Part shown: one piece after another, positions 7,094-14,535 of the stretch | Layout: every line of letters starts with the position of its first letter | How positions within the stretch are numbered: the stretch's first letter is position 1 | Source: Acidobacteriaceae bacterium | GTDB lineage: Bacteria > Acidobacteriota > Terriglobia > Terriglobales > Acidobacteriaceae | Direction: 5' to 3' | NCBI GenBank assembly: GCA_030042915.1 | Contig: JASHYS010000105.1 | Location: 1-14,535 of the forward strand | Length of the DNA stretch: 14,535 bases | The notes under the pieces: model-generated | Database searches by the model: none | What the model saw: only the letters and a program-made list of their open reading frames with translations | Told to the model about the DNA's origin: nothing | Program-made: the position numbers and the translations under genes

Positions 7094-8212
7094 GTGAGAA
7101 ACGCGGGAAAGAGCATCGATCTTACAGGCCGAAGGCTGGTAGCGATGCGCGATGTGCAGGACGCGCTGGCGGCGGGCGCCACGAGCATTGTGGCCGCCGC
7201 AAATTGCGTGGTGACGCCCTCGGCCCGCGACTTGCTGCAGCAGCACGACATCGAGCTGGTGATCAACGGGTTGATGCGCGGGGAAACGAGAGCCAAGGGT
7301 GATGCGAGTGCGGCTGCGGACGCGGGCGCGAATGCGGGAAAGGCGCCGAATGCGCGCCTGTATTCCACGCCCGAAGCCGAAGCCATCAAGAAGGAAATCT
7401 GCGCCGTGGGCCGCAAGCTGTGGCTGCGCCAGTTTGTCGACGGAAACGGCGGCAATATTACTTATCGCATCGGTCCCAACGAGGTTCTCTGCACTCCGAC
7501 GCTGGTGAGCAAGTACGATCTGACGCCGGACGATATCTGTCTCACCGATCTCGAGGGCAACCAAATCGCCGGCCCCAAGCCGCGCACCAGCGAGCTTCTG
7601 TTGCATCTGGAGATTTTCAAAGCGGTGCCTGAGGCGAGGGCGGCGGTGCATTGCCATCCGCCGCACGCCACGGCGTACGCCATCACGGGCCGTGTGCCGC
7701 CGAACATGATCATTCCGGAATTCGAGGTGTTTGTGGGCAAGGTTGCCATCTCGCCCTACGAAACGCCGGGAACGAAGGCGTTTGCCGAGACGGTTCTGCC
7801 TTACGTGAAACACCACAATACGGTGCTGCTGGCGAATCACGGCATCATTTGCTGGGCCGACACCGTGACGCATGCCGAATGGTATGCCGAGGTGCTGGAG
7901 ACGTACTGCTGGACGCTGATGCTGGCCGCGCAGCTGGGTGTGCCCATCGCGCGCATCTCAGAAGAGCAAGGGACCGATCTGCTCGAGCTGAAGAAAAAAC
8001 TCGGCCTGCCGGATATTCGTTTCGATACATCGCGCATGCAGGAGTGCCAGTTGTCGGATCTCGAAATTCCGAGCTCGATCGCACTGGAGCCGACCCCATG
8101 CGATGGCTGCACTAACAATGGCAGCAGCGTTGGCACAGTTGGATCGGGCGCGGATCTGGATGCGCTGGTCAGGTCGGTGACGGACGCGGTGATGGAGGCG
8201 ATGGGGAAGTGA
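7094..8212 (+). CDS. Class II (fuculose/rhamnulose-phosphate-type) aldolase with extra terminal modules
   Basis: A 372-residue protein in three parts. Residues 10-58 (LTGRRLVAMRDVQDALAAG...VVTPSARDLLQQHDIELV) resemble the short N-terminal module of EutQ/EutT proteins, with its TPxARxxL...I signature. Residues about 95-320 are a zinc-dependent class II aldolase/adducin domain: GNGGNIT (117-123), catalytic Glu167 in RTSE, zinc ligands H186 and H188 in HCHPPH, and H249 in NHG. After a Gly/Ser linker, residues 352-371 (GADLDALVRSVTDAVMEAMG) form an amphipathic helix that looks like a C-terminal encapsulation peptide. Homologues cleave L-fuculose- or L-rhamnulose-1-phosphate to DHAP and L-lactaldehyde, which would feed the aldehyde dehydrogenase. 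Family members also include epimerases, so the exact substrate is open. Translation starts at a GTG with GAGG seven bases upstream. It is the last enzyme of the operon. Confidence 0.88.
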   Translation: MRNAGKSIDLTGRRLVAMRDVQDALAAGATSIVAAANCVVTPSARDLLQQHDIELVINGLMRGETRAKGDASAAADAGANAGKAPNARLYSTPEAEAIKKEICAVGRKLWLRQFVDGNGGNITYRIGPNEVLCTPTLVSKYDLTPDDICLTDLEGNQIAGPKPRTSELLLHLEIFKAVPEARAAVHCHPPHATAYAITGRVPPNMIIPEFEVFVGKVAISPYETPGTKAFAETVLPYVKHHNTVLLANHGIICWADTVTHAEWYAEVLETYCWTLMLAAQLGVPIARISEEQGTDLLELKKKLGLPDIRFDTSRMQECQLSDLEIPSSIALEPTPCDGCTNNGSSVGTVGSGADLDALVRSVTDAVMEAMGK

Positions 8213-8283
8213 GGCAAGGAACAGGAGAGCAGGGACGTAGGACCGGGGACGCAGGGGCGAAGTGCCTGGCGCGCCGCTGACAA

Positions 8284-9045
8284 ATGATGAAGGCTGCTGA
8301 ACGGCAAATCAGAATCCGCCAGATGTTTGAGACCCGCGACTTCATCGACTCGGAGACACTTTGTCGCGAGCTGGAGGCGTCGGAGTCCAGCGTGCGCCGC
8401 GATCTGGACGCCCTGGAAGACGAGGGTGTGCTGAAGCGTGTGTACGGCGGAGCCGTGGGCGTGCAGTCGCCACCCAATCGCGCCTTCGATTACGCGGCCG
8501 AAAGCGTGCGCCTGAGCGGGGAGAAAGATCGCATCGGCAGGCTGACGGCGAGCCTGATCGAGGATGGGCAAACTGTGATTCTCGACGGCGGCTCGACGGT
8601 GGCTGCCGTGGCGCGCGAGCTGGCCGCGAAATCGCTGCATATCGTCACCAACTCGCTGCCCATCGCCGAAAGTCTGGAGACACTGCGGAACATCGAACTG
8701 ACGCTGACCGGCGGATATCTCGATCCGCGGCTGCGCGTGATGCTCGGCCCCTTCTGCGAGCAGATGCTTGGCGCCATCCGTGCTGACACTGTGATCATGG
8801 GCATCGGCGGCATTACCGAGGCGGGATTCAGCAACAACAACACGCTCGTAGTGGGCTCGGAGCAACGAATGATCGAGGTCGCCAGCCGCGTAATTATCGT
8901 GGCCGATCATACCAAGTTCGGACGCCGTGGCATGATCCCGGTGGCCCCGCTCAGCGCCGCACACATCGTGGTTTCCGACGCGGATTTGAGCCAGGAGCAC
9001 GGCGCCCTGCTGCGCGACAACGGCATCGAGGTTCTTCTGGCATAA
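8284..9045 (+). CDS. DeoR-family transcriptional regulator
   Basis: A 253-residue regulator. Residues 6-60 are a winged helix-turn-helix (ERQIRIRQMFETRDFIDSE..., recognition helix around SESSVRRDLDALE, wing KRVYGGAV). The rest is the DeoR sugar-phosphate-sensing domain with ILDGGSTVAAVAREL (99-113, the phosphate-binding loop, usually DxGTT), VTNSLPIAE (121-129), LTGGYLDPRL (141-150) and VADHTKFGR (206-214). DeoR proteins usually repress sugar operons until a sugar phosphate or a glycolytic triose phosphate binds. Position right after the aldolase suggests it controls this compartment, perhaps through the divergent promoter near 1420-1511. A 71-bp purine-rich spacer precedes it and no strong ribosome site is visible; either of the two adjacent ATGs (8284, 8287) may be used. 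Confidence 0.93.
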   Translation: MMKAAERQIRIRQMFETRDFIDSETLCRELEASESSVRRDLDALEDEGVLKRVYGGAVGVQSPPNRAFDYAAESVRLSGEKDRIGRLTASLIEDGQTVILDGGSTVAAVARELAAKSLHIVTNSLPIAESLETLRNIELTLTGGYLDPRLRVMLGPFCEQMLGAIRADTVIMGIGGITEAGFSNNNTLVVGSEQRMIEVASRVIIVADHTKFGRRGMIPVAPLSAAHIVVSDADLSQEHGALLRDNGIEVLLA

Positions 9046-9046
9046 T
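9038..9046 (+). promoter_or_regulatory. Possible extended -10 promoter of pncA
   Basis: TGGCATAAT at the very end of the deoR-type gene has the TGn plus -10 form of an extended -10 promoter, 31 bases before the pncA ATG. There is no convincing -35 box. It would give pncA expression independent of the compartment operon. Confidence 0.3.
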
Positions 9047-9076
9047 CGGGACGGTTGCCAAGGCCCAGAAACTACC

Positions 9077-9706
9077 ATGCGTATTGAAGCACACGACGTT
9101 CTGCTCGTCATCGACGTGCAAAACGATTTCTGTCCCGGGGGCGCGCTGGCCGTGTCGAGGGGCGACGAGGTAATTGCGCCCATTCTCCGCATTGCGCCGC
9201 AGTTCGAACACATCGTGCTGACACAGGACTGGCACCCGGCGAATCACACTTCGTTTGCCACTGCGCACGCAGGCAAGAAGGCCTTCGATTCCGTCGAGCT
9301 TGGTTATGGGGAGCAGACGCTGTGGCCGCCGCACTGCGTGCAAGGCAGCGCTGGAGCAGAATTTCATCCCGCGTTGCATTTGCCGCAAGCTGAGCTGGTG
9401 CTGCGTAAGGGCTTTCGTTCGCAGATCGATTCGTATTCGGCATTTTTCGAGAACGATCGCACCACACCGACCGGCCTCGCCGGCTATTTGCACGAGCGCG
9501 GACTCAACCGCGTCTTCCTGGCCGGCCTGGCCTACGACTATTGCGTGGGCTACTCCGCGCTGGACGCGCGCCGGCTCGGGCTTTCGGCATTTGTGTTGCA
9601 CGACGCCTGCCGCGCCATCGACCTGAATGGATCGGTGGCGGCGATCGAAGGCGAGTTCGGTCGAACAGGCGTCAATGTGGTGGATACGGCCGATCTTTTC
9701 GCTTGA
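9077..9706 (+). CDS. pncA: Nicotinamidase
   Basis: A 209-residue cytoplasmic isochorismatase-fold hydrolase that converts nicotinamide to nicotinate for NAD salvage. The catalytic triad is visible: Asp13 in VIDVQNDF, Lys111 in RKGF, and Cys156 in YDYCV. Metal ligands are Asp51, His53 and His57 in TQDWHPANH and His86 in LWPPHC. GLAYDYCV and DSYSAF are typical of bacterial PncA. It follows the DeoR-family gene by 31 bases on the same strand, but it is a widespread housekeeping gene and its closeness to the compartment is probably incidental. Confidence 0.94.
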   Translation: MRIEAHDVLLVIDVQNDFCPGGALAVSRGDEVIAPILRIAPQFEHIVLTQDWHPANHTSFATAHAGKKAFDSVELGYGEQTLWPPHCVQGSAGAEFHPALHLPQAELVLRKGFRSQIDSYSAFFENDRTTPTGLAGYLHERGLNRVFLAGLAYDYCVGYSALDARRLGLSAFVLHDACRAIDLNGSVAAIEGEFGRTGVNVVDTADLFA

Positions 9707-9760
9707 ACGCAGCTGGCCTAGAATCGGTTCAGGCTCAGTTGGTCAGAGTCGGCTTCATGT

Positions 9761-10024
9761 ATGTCGCGCAATTTCTACATCCTGGCCGCCACGCTCGGTT
9801 TGTTTGCGGTCCTCTCAGGCGGGATGGCGCTGGTGCCGTCGAGCTTTCAGCCCGGGCTGCCCGCCAATGGCACGCTCTGGCGCACCACGGCGTTGATTCT
9901 GGCGCTGGCCGGACTGGGGTCGGCGCTGGTGGGCGTGCTGAGCAATCTTTTTGAGCAGGTCGACCGGCGCAGTGACGAAGCGCGGCGCGCGGCAAGGCGG
10001 AGGCGGCGCGGCGAGAGGAACTAA
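9761..10024 (+). CDS. Small two-helix membrane protein of unknown function
   Basis: An 87-residue protein I do not recognise. Residues about 6-26 (YILAATLGLFAVLSGGMALV) and 42-62 (TTALILALAGLGSALVGVLS) are hydrophobic helices joined by a short Pro/Gly loop. The tail after residue 66 is strongly basic (RRSDEARRAARRRRRGERN), so by the positive-inside rule the C-terminus should be in the cytoplasm. It lies between pncA and the queD-like gene in the same direction, 45 bases before the latter. Coding is supported by the clean membrane pattern and the neat fit between its neighbours. Confidence 0.65.
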   Translation: MSRNFYILAATLGLFAVLSGGMALVPSSFQPGLPANGTLWRTTALILALAGLGSALVGVLSNLFEQVDRRSDEARRAARRRRRGERN

Positions 10025-10069
10025 AATGTAGGAAGGGGCGCTTCCCCGCACAGAATCGAGCAGAAACCG

Positions 10070-10447
10070 ATGTACGAAGTCACCGTGGAGGCAGATTTTT
10101 CGTCCGGCCACTATCTGCGCAACTACAAAGGCAAGTGCGAGAATCCGCACGGCCACAATTACAAAGTGCGCGTCACACTGGCTGGTGAGGCACTGGACGA
10201 GGCCGGCCTGTTGCTCGATTTCAGGCTCCTGAAGCAGGTGCTTCGCCCAGTTATCGAGCGCATCGATCATCAGATGCTGAATGAGCTCGAGCCGTTCACG
10301 GTGCTCAATCCCTCCGCGGAAAACATCGCCAAATTCTTCTACGACGAAACCAACCGGCAGCTCGAGGGAATGACCGCGGGCCGCGTGCGCGTGAAGGACT
10401 GCACGATTTGGGAGACCGACACGACCACGGCTACGTACTACGAGTAA
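10070..10447 (+). CDS. queD: 6-carboxy-tetrahydropterin synthase (QueD/PTPS family)
   Basis: A 125-residue T-fold enzyme. Zinc ligands are His14 (SSGH), His27 and His29 (CENPHGHNY), with the catalytic Cys23 in the same motif. IDHQMLN (65-71) supplies the Asp-His pair and NPSAENIAKF the substrate-site loop; Glu115 in IWETDTT is the pterin anchor. CxxxHGHNY is the QueD form of the motif, so it most likely makes 6-carboxy-tetrahydropterin for queuosine/preQ0 synthesis from a GTP-derived intermediate. Other preQ0 genes are not in view, so pyruvoyl-tetrahydropterin synthase activity cannot be excluded. Confidence 0.9.
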   Translation: MYEVTVEADFSSGHYLRNYKGKCENPHGHNYKVRVTLAGEALDEAGLLLDFRLLKQVLRPVIERIDHQMLNELEPFTVLNPSAENIAKFFYDETNRQLEGMTAGRVRVKDCTIWETDTTTATYYE

Positions 10448-10558
10448 GTACCTTCAGGGATGCAGCCCCGCGCCGGACACACGCACGGTTCGCGATGCGA
10501 CACACTGGCAAACGAGCCTCGCTTCCAGTTGGCCTGGTGCCGGGTAAACGGTGCCGCT

Positions 10559-10822
10559 TTAAGGAGTCAGATCAAGAGCTTCCACGATGCGCGTGAAAGG
10601 AATCTTTGCCGTCTCGTTCGCTTCTTTCACTCGTTCCGCACTGGCCGCTTCAAACAAGCACATGCAATGCGCCTCGCCCGGCACAAAGGTTGTGCGAATG
10701 TAGCGCACCTGTTTCCCTTTGGCACTCAATTGACGGCAGGTTTCGATGGCAGCCTTTTGCGCGCCTGCCAACTGATCCATGGTGATTCCAGGCAGATTAC
10801 GTTCCACCATATAGACAGACAT
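10559..10822 (-). CDS. DUF4242 / SCO4226-like small protein
   Basis: An 87-residue protein: MSVYMVERNLPGITMDQLAGA at the start, VRYIRTTFVPGEAHCMCLFEA in the middle and NETAKIPFTRIVEAL near the end. This is the single ferredoxin-like (alpha-beta) DUF4242 pattern; one Streptomyces member (SCO4226) was described as a nickel-binding protein, but no function is established for most. An excellent ribosome site (AAGGAGG, 10828-10834) precedes the ATG, which supports expression. It follows lon by about 75 bases on the same strand and converges with the queD-like gene. No terminator is evident in the 111-bp convergent gap. Confidence 0.82.
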   Translation of the reverse strand: MSVYMVERNLPGITMDQLAGAQKAAIETCRQLSAKGKQVRYIRTTFVPGEAHCMCLFEAASAERVKEANETAKIPFTRIVEALDLTP

Positions 10823-10897
10823 CTTAACCTCCTTAGCAGACCAATACGCCTACCCTCGAGCACGCGTCAAGTGAATTTAATTTTGCTGGGTAATGGC

Positions 10898-13312
10898 CTA
10901 CTGCGGCGCAGGAAGATTGCCGGTCACCTCCGCCGGCGGGACGGCGGCAAGGGTTTCAGTTTCGGCAGGAAGCCCGGAGGCAGGAAGCGGCCGCTCCAGC
11001 GCCAGCGTCAGCACCTCGTCCATGTTGTCGACAAAGTGAAGTTTCATGGCGTTCTTGATGTTGTCGGGCAGCTCCGAGAGATCCTTCTCGTTGGCGCGGG
11101 GCAGAATGGTTTCGAAGATGCCGGCACGCAGAGCGGCCAGCAACTTTTCTTTGAGCCCGCCAATGGCCAGCACCTTGCCGCGCAGTGTAATCTCGCCGGT
11201 CATGGCGATGTCGCGGCGCACAGGAATCTTAGCGAGTGCGCTGGCAAGCGCGGTGGCCATGGTAATGCCGGCTGAAGGGCCATCTTTGGGAATCGCGCCC
11301 TCGGGCACGTGCAGGTGCAGGTCGACGTTGCGGTAGAACTCGCGGGTGAGGCCCAGCGCCTGCGCCTTGCTGCGGATATAGGCCAGCGCAGCCTGCGCCG
11401 ACTCCTGCATCACGTCGCCGAGCTGGCCGGTGATGGTGAGCTTGCCCTTGCCGTCGAGGACTTGCACCTCGGTAGTCAGAATGCTGCCCCCCACCTCGGT
11501 CCACGCCAAGCCTGTCACCAGGCCCACCTCGCTCTTTTCGTGTGCCTCAGAGTCGCGGAACTTGGGCACACCGAGAAATTCCCCGATGTTCTGCGCGGTG
11601 ATCTCTTCTTTGTGCTTGACGCCGCTCTTGACTACCTTGCGCGCCACCTTGCGGCACACGTTGCCGATTTCACGCTCCAGGTTGCGCACTCCGGCTTCGC
11701 GTGTGTAGAAGCGGATGATTTCCAGTACCGCATCGTCGGCGAAGACGATGTTCTTGTCGCTCAAGCCGGTCTGCTCGCGCTGCTTCTTGATGAGATACTG
11801 GCGCGCGATCTCCAGCTTTTCCGGCTCGGTGTAGCCTTGCAGGCGGAGAATCTCCATGCGATCCTGCAGCGCGGGCGGAATGGTGTGCAGCACGTTTGCG
11901 GTGGCCACGAACAGCACCTGGGAAAGATCGTAATCCACGTCGAGATAGTGATCCTGAAAGGTGACGTTCTGTTCGGGGTCGAGCACTTCGAGGAGCGCCG
12001 ATGCCGGATCGCCGCGGAAATCGGACGAGATCTTGTCGACCTCGTCGAGCAGGAAGACGGGATTCTTGGTGCCTGCCCGCTTCATGTGCTGAATGATCTG
12101 GCCGGGCATGGCGCCGATATAGGTGCGGCGATGGCCGCGAATCTCAGCTTCGTCGCGCACTCCGCCCAGCGAGAGGCGCACGAACTTGCGCCCCGTGGCT
12201 TTGGCGATAGACATGCCCAGCGAAGTTTTACCCACGCCGGGAGGTCCGACGAAGCAGAGAATCGAACCCTTGGGATTCTTGACCAATTGGCGCACGGCGA
12301 GGAATTCCAGGATGCGCTCTTTGATTTTTTCGAGACCGTAGTGATCGGTGTTCAGAACCTTCTCGGCGTAATCGATGGAGCGGGTCTCTTTGGAACGCTT
12401 GCGCCAGGGCACGGCCAGCAGCCAGTCGATGTAATTGCGGCTGACAGTGGACTCGGCCGACATGGGCGGCATGGCCTCGAGCTTTTTGAGCTCCTGAATG
12501 CACTTGTCGAGCACGTCCTTAGGCATACCCGCGGCTTCAATCTTCTTGCGCAGCTCGTCGAACTCGCTCTTTTCGCCGCGGCCGAGCTCCTTCTGGATGG
12601 CCTTGATCTTCTCGTTGAGGTAGTACTCTTTCTGCGCGCGCTCCATCTGGCGCTTCACGCGCGACTGAATGTTGCGATCCAGGTCGAGCTTCTCGATCTC
12701 AACGTCGAGCACGTCGGCCAGCCTGGCCAGCCGCGCGGCTGGATCAAAAATGGCGAGGAGCTCCTGCTTTTCCTCGATGCCTATTTGAAGGTTCGATGCG
12801 ATTACGTCGGAAAGCTTGGCGGGCTCGTCGAGGCGAACGGTGGCGATGATGGTTTCGTAATTAAGCGACTGTTGCAGCTTGACGTAATTCTCAAAGAGCG
12901 CGGTTACGCGCTGCATCAGTTGCTCAACGGCGGGGCTCATCTCGAACTCGCGCTTGCCCATGCGCACCGTAGCCACAAAAAAGCCGTCACGATCGGTGAC
13001 ATCGACGGACTTGGCGCGCTCAACACCTTCGACCAGGACCTTGATGTTGCCGTCGGGCATCTTCACACTCTGCACAATGTTGCAGATGCAGCCCACCTGA
13101 TAGATGTCTTTGGCGCTCGGTTCGTCGATGGAGGCATCGTGCTGCGTGGCGAGAAAGATCTTGCGGTCGCCATTGAGAGCTTCCTCTAAGGCGCGCACGC
13201 TCGACTCGCGGCCCACCACAAACGGCGTCATCATGTAGGGGAAGATGACCATGTCGCGGATGGGCATCATGGGCAGCTTGCGCGGCTCGTTCTTCTCGCG
13301 GGTCGTGGTCAT
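10898..13312 (-). CDS. lon: ATP-dependent Lon protease
   Basis: An 804-residue protease that degrades misfolded and regulatory proteins in the cytoplasm. The N-terminal LON substrate-binding domain ([17 protein letters not shown]...) and a long helical region (about 180-300) precede the AAA+ module with Walker A GPPGVGKT (356-363) and Walker B FLLDEVDK (420-427). The C-terminal S16 protease domain has the Ser/Lys dyad: Ser680 in PKDGPSAG and Lys723 in GGLKEK. The ATG at 13312 (MTTTREKNE) is chosen over the upstream ATG at 13333 because AAAGGTG lies just before it and Lon normally begins close to the LPxxPxR motif. A Pro/Ala/Thr-rich tail follows the last conserved strand. It is downstream of clpX, a common arrangement. 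Confidence 0.96.
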   Translation of the reverse strand: MTTTREKNEPRKLPMMPIRDMVIFPYMMTPFVVGRESSVRALEEALNGDRKIFLATQHDASIDEPSAKDIYQVGCICNIVQSVKMPDGNIKVLVEGVERAKSVDVTDRDGFFVATVRMGKREFEMSPAVEQLMQRVTALFENYVKLQQSLNYETIIATVRLDEPAKLSDVIASNLQIGIEEKQELLAIFDPAARLARLADVLDVEIEKLDLDRNIQSRVKRQMERAQKEYYLNEKIKAIQKELGRGEKSEFDELRKKIEAAGMPKDVLDKCIQELKKLEAMPPMSAESTVSRNYIDWLLAVPWRKRSKETRSIDYAEKVLNTDHYGLEKIKERILEFLAVRQLVKNPKGSILCFVGPPGVGKTSLGMSIAKATGRKFVRLSLGGVRDEAEIRGHRRTYIGAMPGQIIQHMKRAGTKNPVFLLDEVDKISSDFRGDPASALLEVLDPEQNVTFQDHYLDVDYDLSQVLFVATANVLHTIPPALQDRMEILRLQGYTEPEKLEIARQYLIKKQREQTGLSDKNIVFADDAVLEIIRFYTREAGVRNLEREIGNVCRKVARKVVKSGVKHKEEITAQNIGEFLGVPKFRDSEAHEKSEVGLVTGLAWTEVGGSILTTEVQVLDGKGKLTITGQLGDVMQESAQAALAYIRSKAQALGLTREFYRNVDLHLHVPEGAIPKDGPSAGITMATALASALAKIPVRRDIAMTGEITLRGKVLAIGGLKEKLLAALRAGIFETILPRANEKDLSELPDNIKNAMKLHFVDNMDEVLTLALERPLPASGLPAETETLAAVPPAEVTGNLPAPQ

Positions 13313-13385
13313 CAGTTCACCTTTTGAGATCATGGCCGCGCAACAGCCCTTCCCGTCTGCGAAGCGGGTCGCGGGTCATAGAGGG

Positions 13386-13391
13386 ATTGTA
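13386..13391 (-). promoter_or_regulatory. Possible -10 box for lon
   Basis: On the minus strand TACAAT lies about 75 bases before the lon start, in the gap between clpX and lon. No good -35 box is found at the usual distance, so this is a weak call. It would allow lon transcription separate from clpX. Confidence 0.25.
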
Positions 13392-13472
13392 CAGCGAAGT
13401 TGCTACCAAGGGAACGAGACAGCGAGTTCCACGGCGCTGATCTGACAAGGGTCTTCGCGTGTGCAAGTTTCT

Positions 13473-13490
13473 GCATGACTAAAGTCATGC
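13473..13490. repeat. Perfect palindrome GCATGACTAAAGTCATGC
   Basis: Two 8-bp arms (GCATGACT and AGTCATGC) are separated by two bases in the noncoding gap between clpX and lon. It could be an operator for lon, or a member of a dispersed REP-like palindromic family. No U-run follows it closely on either strand, so it is not a typical terminator. Confidence 0.6.
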
Positions 13491-13509
13491 ACCAAGGGAA
13501 CTGCATAGG

Positions 13510-13549
13510 CTCAAAAGCCCCTTCGACCACACGGTAAAAGGGGCTCTTG
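13510..13549 (-). terminator. Rho-independent terminator of clpX
   Basis: On the minus strand the sequence folds as AGCCCCTT...AAGGGGCT (8 bp) with an inner ACC-GTGT-GGT stem, directly followed by TTTT. It begins about 20 bases after the clpX stop codon, the expected place for a terminator of clpX. Confidence 0.75.
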
Positions 13550-13569
13550 AGGAAAAGCTGGATAGTAAC

Positions 13570-14535
13570 TCAGCCGGCTTTTTCGAGCAGGCAGAGCGAC
13601 AAATCGCGGCGCTCGACCATATCCTTGGTAATCTCCAGGTCGCGCACGCGCTTGTTCGAGGGCAGGTGGTACATCAGATCAAGCATGAGTTCCTCGAGGA
13701 TCATGCGCAAACCGCGCGCGCCCACCTTGCGGGCCATGGCTTCGCGCGCGACGGCACAGGCGGCTTCCTGCGTGAAGTGCAAACGCACATTCTCGTACTC
13801 GAAGAGGCGCTGGTATTGCTTGAGGATGGCGTTGCGCGGCTTGGTGAGAATCTCGATCAGCGCAACCTCGTCGAGTTCGTCGAGCACGCCCACCACGGGC
13901 AGGCGGCCGACAAACTCAGGAATGAGACCGTACTTGATCAGATCCTGCGGCTCGGTCTGACGCAACAATTCAGTGTCGCGGTGCGAGCGTGAGGTGGCCT
14001 GGTCGGCATCGGCATCCACAGTACGGAATCCGAGAGCCTTCTTGCCTACGCGGCGGCCGACAACGCGTTCCAAGCCGACAAAGGCCCCGCCGCAAATGAA
14101 CAGAATATTGGTGGTGTCAACCGCAGTGAACTCCTGGTGGGGATGCTTGCGGCCGCCCTGAGGCGGCACGTTGGCCACGGTGCCCTCCAGGATCTTGAGC
14201 AGCGCCTGCTGAACGCCCTCCCCGCTTACGTCCCGGGTGATGGAGGGGTTTTCGTCCTTGCGGCCGATCTTGTCGATTTCATCGATGTAGATGATGCCCT
14301 GCTGGGCGCGGTTCACATCGCCGTCGGCAGCCTGCAACAGCTTGAGGATAATGTTCTCTACGTCCTCGCCCACGTAGCCCGCCTCGGTCAGCGTGGTGGC
14401 ATCGACAATCGCGAAGGGAACGTCGAGCATCTTGGCCAGCGTGTGCGCCAGCAGCGTCTTGCCTGAGCCCGTGGGACCGATGAGCAGGATGTTGGACTTG
14501 GTCAGCTCCACGTCGCCCGTCCGCGCGCGGTTCAT
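13570..14535 (-). CDS. clpX: ClpX, ATPase subunit of the ClpXP protease (C-terminal part)
   Basis: The visible 321 residues are the AAA+ body of ClpX; the zinc-binding N-terminal domain and about 100 residues lie beyond the right edge, and the methionine at the edge is not the true start. Fragment residues show Walker A GPTGSGKT (20-27), the pore loop GYVGED (53-58), Walker [10 protein letters not shown] (81-89), the RKH loop (129-131), the ClpP-contacting loop LGF (168-170), [10 protein letters not shown] (205-214) and sensor 2 GARGLR (272-277). It unfolds tagged proteins and feeds them to ClpP. The LGF tripeptide stands where E. coli has IGF, a permitted variant. clpP is presumably upstream, outside the window. 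Confidence 0.96.
   Translation of the reverse strand: MNRARTGDVELTKSNILLIGPTGSGKTLLAHTLAKMLDVPFAIVDATTLTEAGYVGEDVENIILKLLQAADGDVNRAQQGIIYIDEIDKIGRKDENPSITRDVSGEGVQQALLKILEGTVANVPPQGGRKHPHQEFTAVDTTNILFICGGAFVGLERVVGRRVGKKALGFRTVDADADQATSRSHRDTELLRQTEPQDLIKYGLIPEFVGRLPVVGVLDELDEVALIEILTKPRNAILKQYQRLFEYENVRLHFTQEAACAVAREAMARKVGARGLRMILEELMLDLMYHLPSNKRVRDLEITKDMVERRDLSLCLLEKAG

Noticed and set aside
10448..10558. Possible bidirectional terminator between queD and the DUF4242 gene
   Set aside because: Only short stems such as CCAG-TTGGC-CTGG and direct GGTGCC repeats are seen, with no U-run, so no terminator is called.
10841..10870. TTGACG and TATTGG pair as a promoter for the DUF4242 gene
   Set aside because: The -10 match is poor and the implied start would fall on the ribosome binding site, leaving almost no leader.
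10460..11275. A 271-codon plus-strand frame over the DUF4242 gene and the end of lon
   Set aside because: It crosses two well-supported minus-strand genes and has no recognisable domain.
11309..13189. A 626-codon plus-strand open frame opposite lon
   Set aside because: Antisense shadow. Its composition is the complement of conserved Lon codons, while the opposite strand has complete AAA+ and protease motifs.
1..14535. CRISPR arrays, tRNA or rRNA genes, insertion sequences, prophage genes
   Set aside because: No regularly spaced repeats, transposase motifs, phage genes or RNA-gene signatures were seen while reading the window; the short repeats lie in spacers and are degenerate.

Overview
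The window is a chromosomal segment of a GC-rich Gram-negative-type bacterium (about 60% G+C by eye). The aldolase-type microcompartment genes, the divergent acetate kinase, and the spacers full of degenerate TAG-rich words and noncoding palindromes most suggest an acidobacterium (Terriglobia-like) or a PVM-superphylum relative. That taxonomic guess is inference and no rRNA gene is present to confirm it.

Region 1 (1-9045) is a bacterial microcompartment (BMC) locus built around a short AT-rich divergent promoter (about 1420-1511). Leftward run a PduS-like RnfC/SLBB flavo-iron-sulfur protein and, cut by the window edge, a PduT-like shell protein. Rightward run a divergent acetate kinase, a PduL-type phosphotransacylase, three BMC-H hexamer proteins, one BMC-P pentamer protein, a CoA-acylating aldehyde dehydrogenase, two more BMC-P proteins, a class II sugar-phosphate aldolase with extra N- and C-terminal modules, and a DeoR-family regulator. 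This gene set matches the PVM/PVM-like compartments known for L-fucose and L-rhamnose breakdown. The likely scheme is: aldolase releases lactaldehyde (plus DHAP) inside the shell, the dehydrogenase makes an acyl-CoA and NADH, PduL makes an acyl-phosphate while recycling CoA, and the kinase makes the acid and ATP. PduS/PduT may pass electrons across the shell. No diol dehydratase, B12 enzyme, kinase or isomerase for the sugar is visible in this window.

Region 2 (9077-10447) holds small housekeeping genes on the plus strand: nicotinamidase (pncA), an unknown two-helix membrane protein, and a QueD/PTPS-family enzyme.

Region 3 (10559-14535) is on the minus strand: clpX (partial, entering from the right edge), its probable terminator, a perfect 8-bp-arm palindrome, lon, and a small DUF4242-type protein convergent with queD. 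clpX followed by lon is a common bacterial order.

The most interesting points are the pairing of PduS/PduT redox proteins with an aldolase compartment that has no visible dehydratase, the three-part aldolase, the altered active-site residues of the kinase, the predicted targeting helices on three enzymes, and the unusual CTAG/TAG-rich spacers inside the operon. The compartment class itself is known, so novelty lies in details rather than in the whole system.
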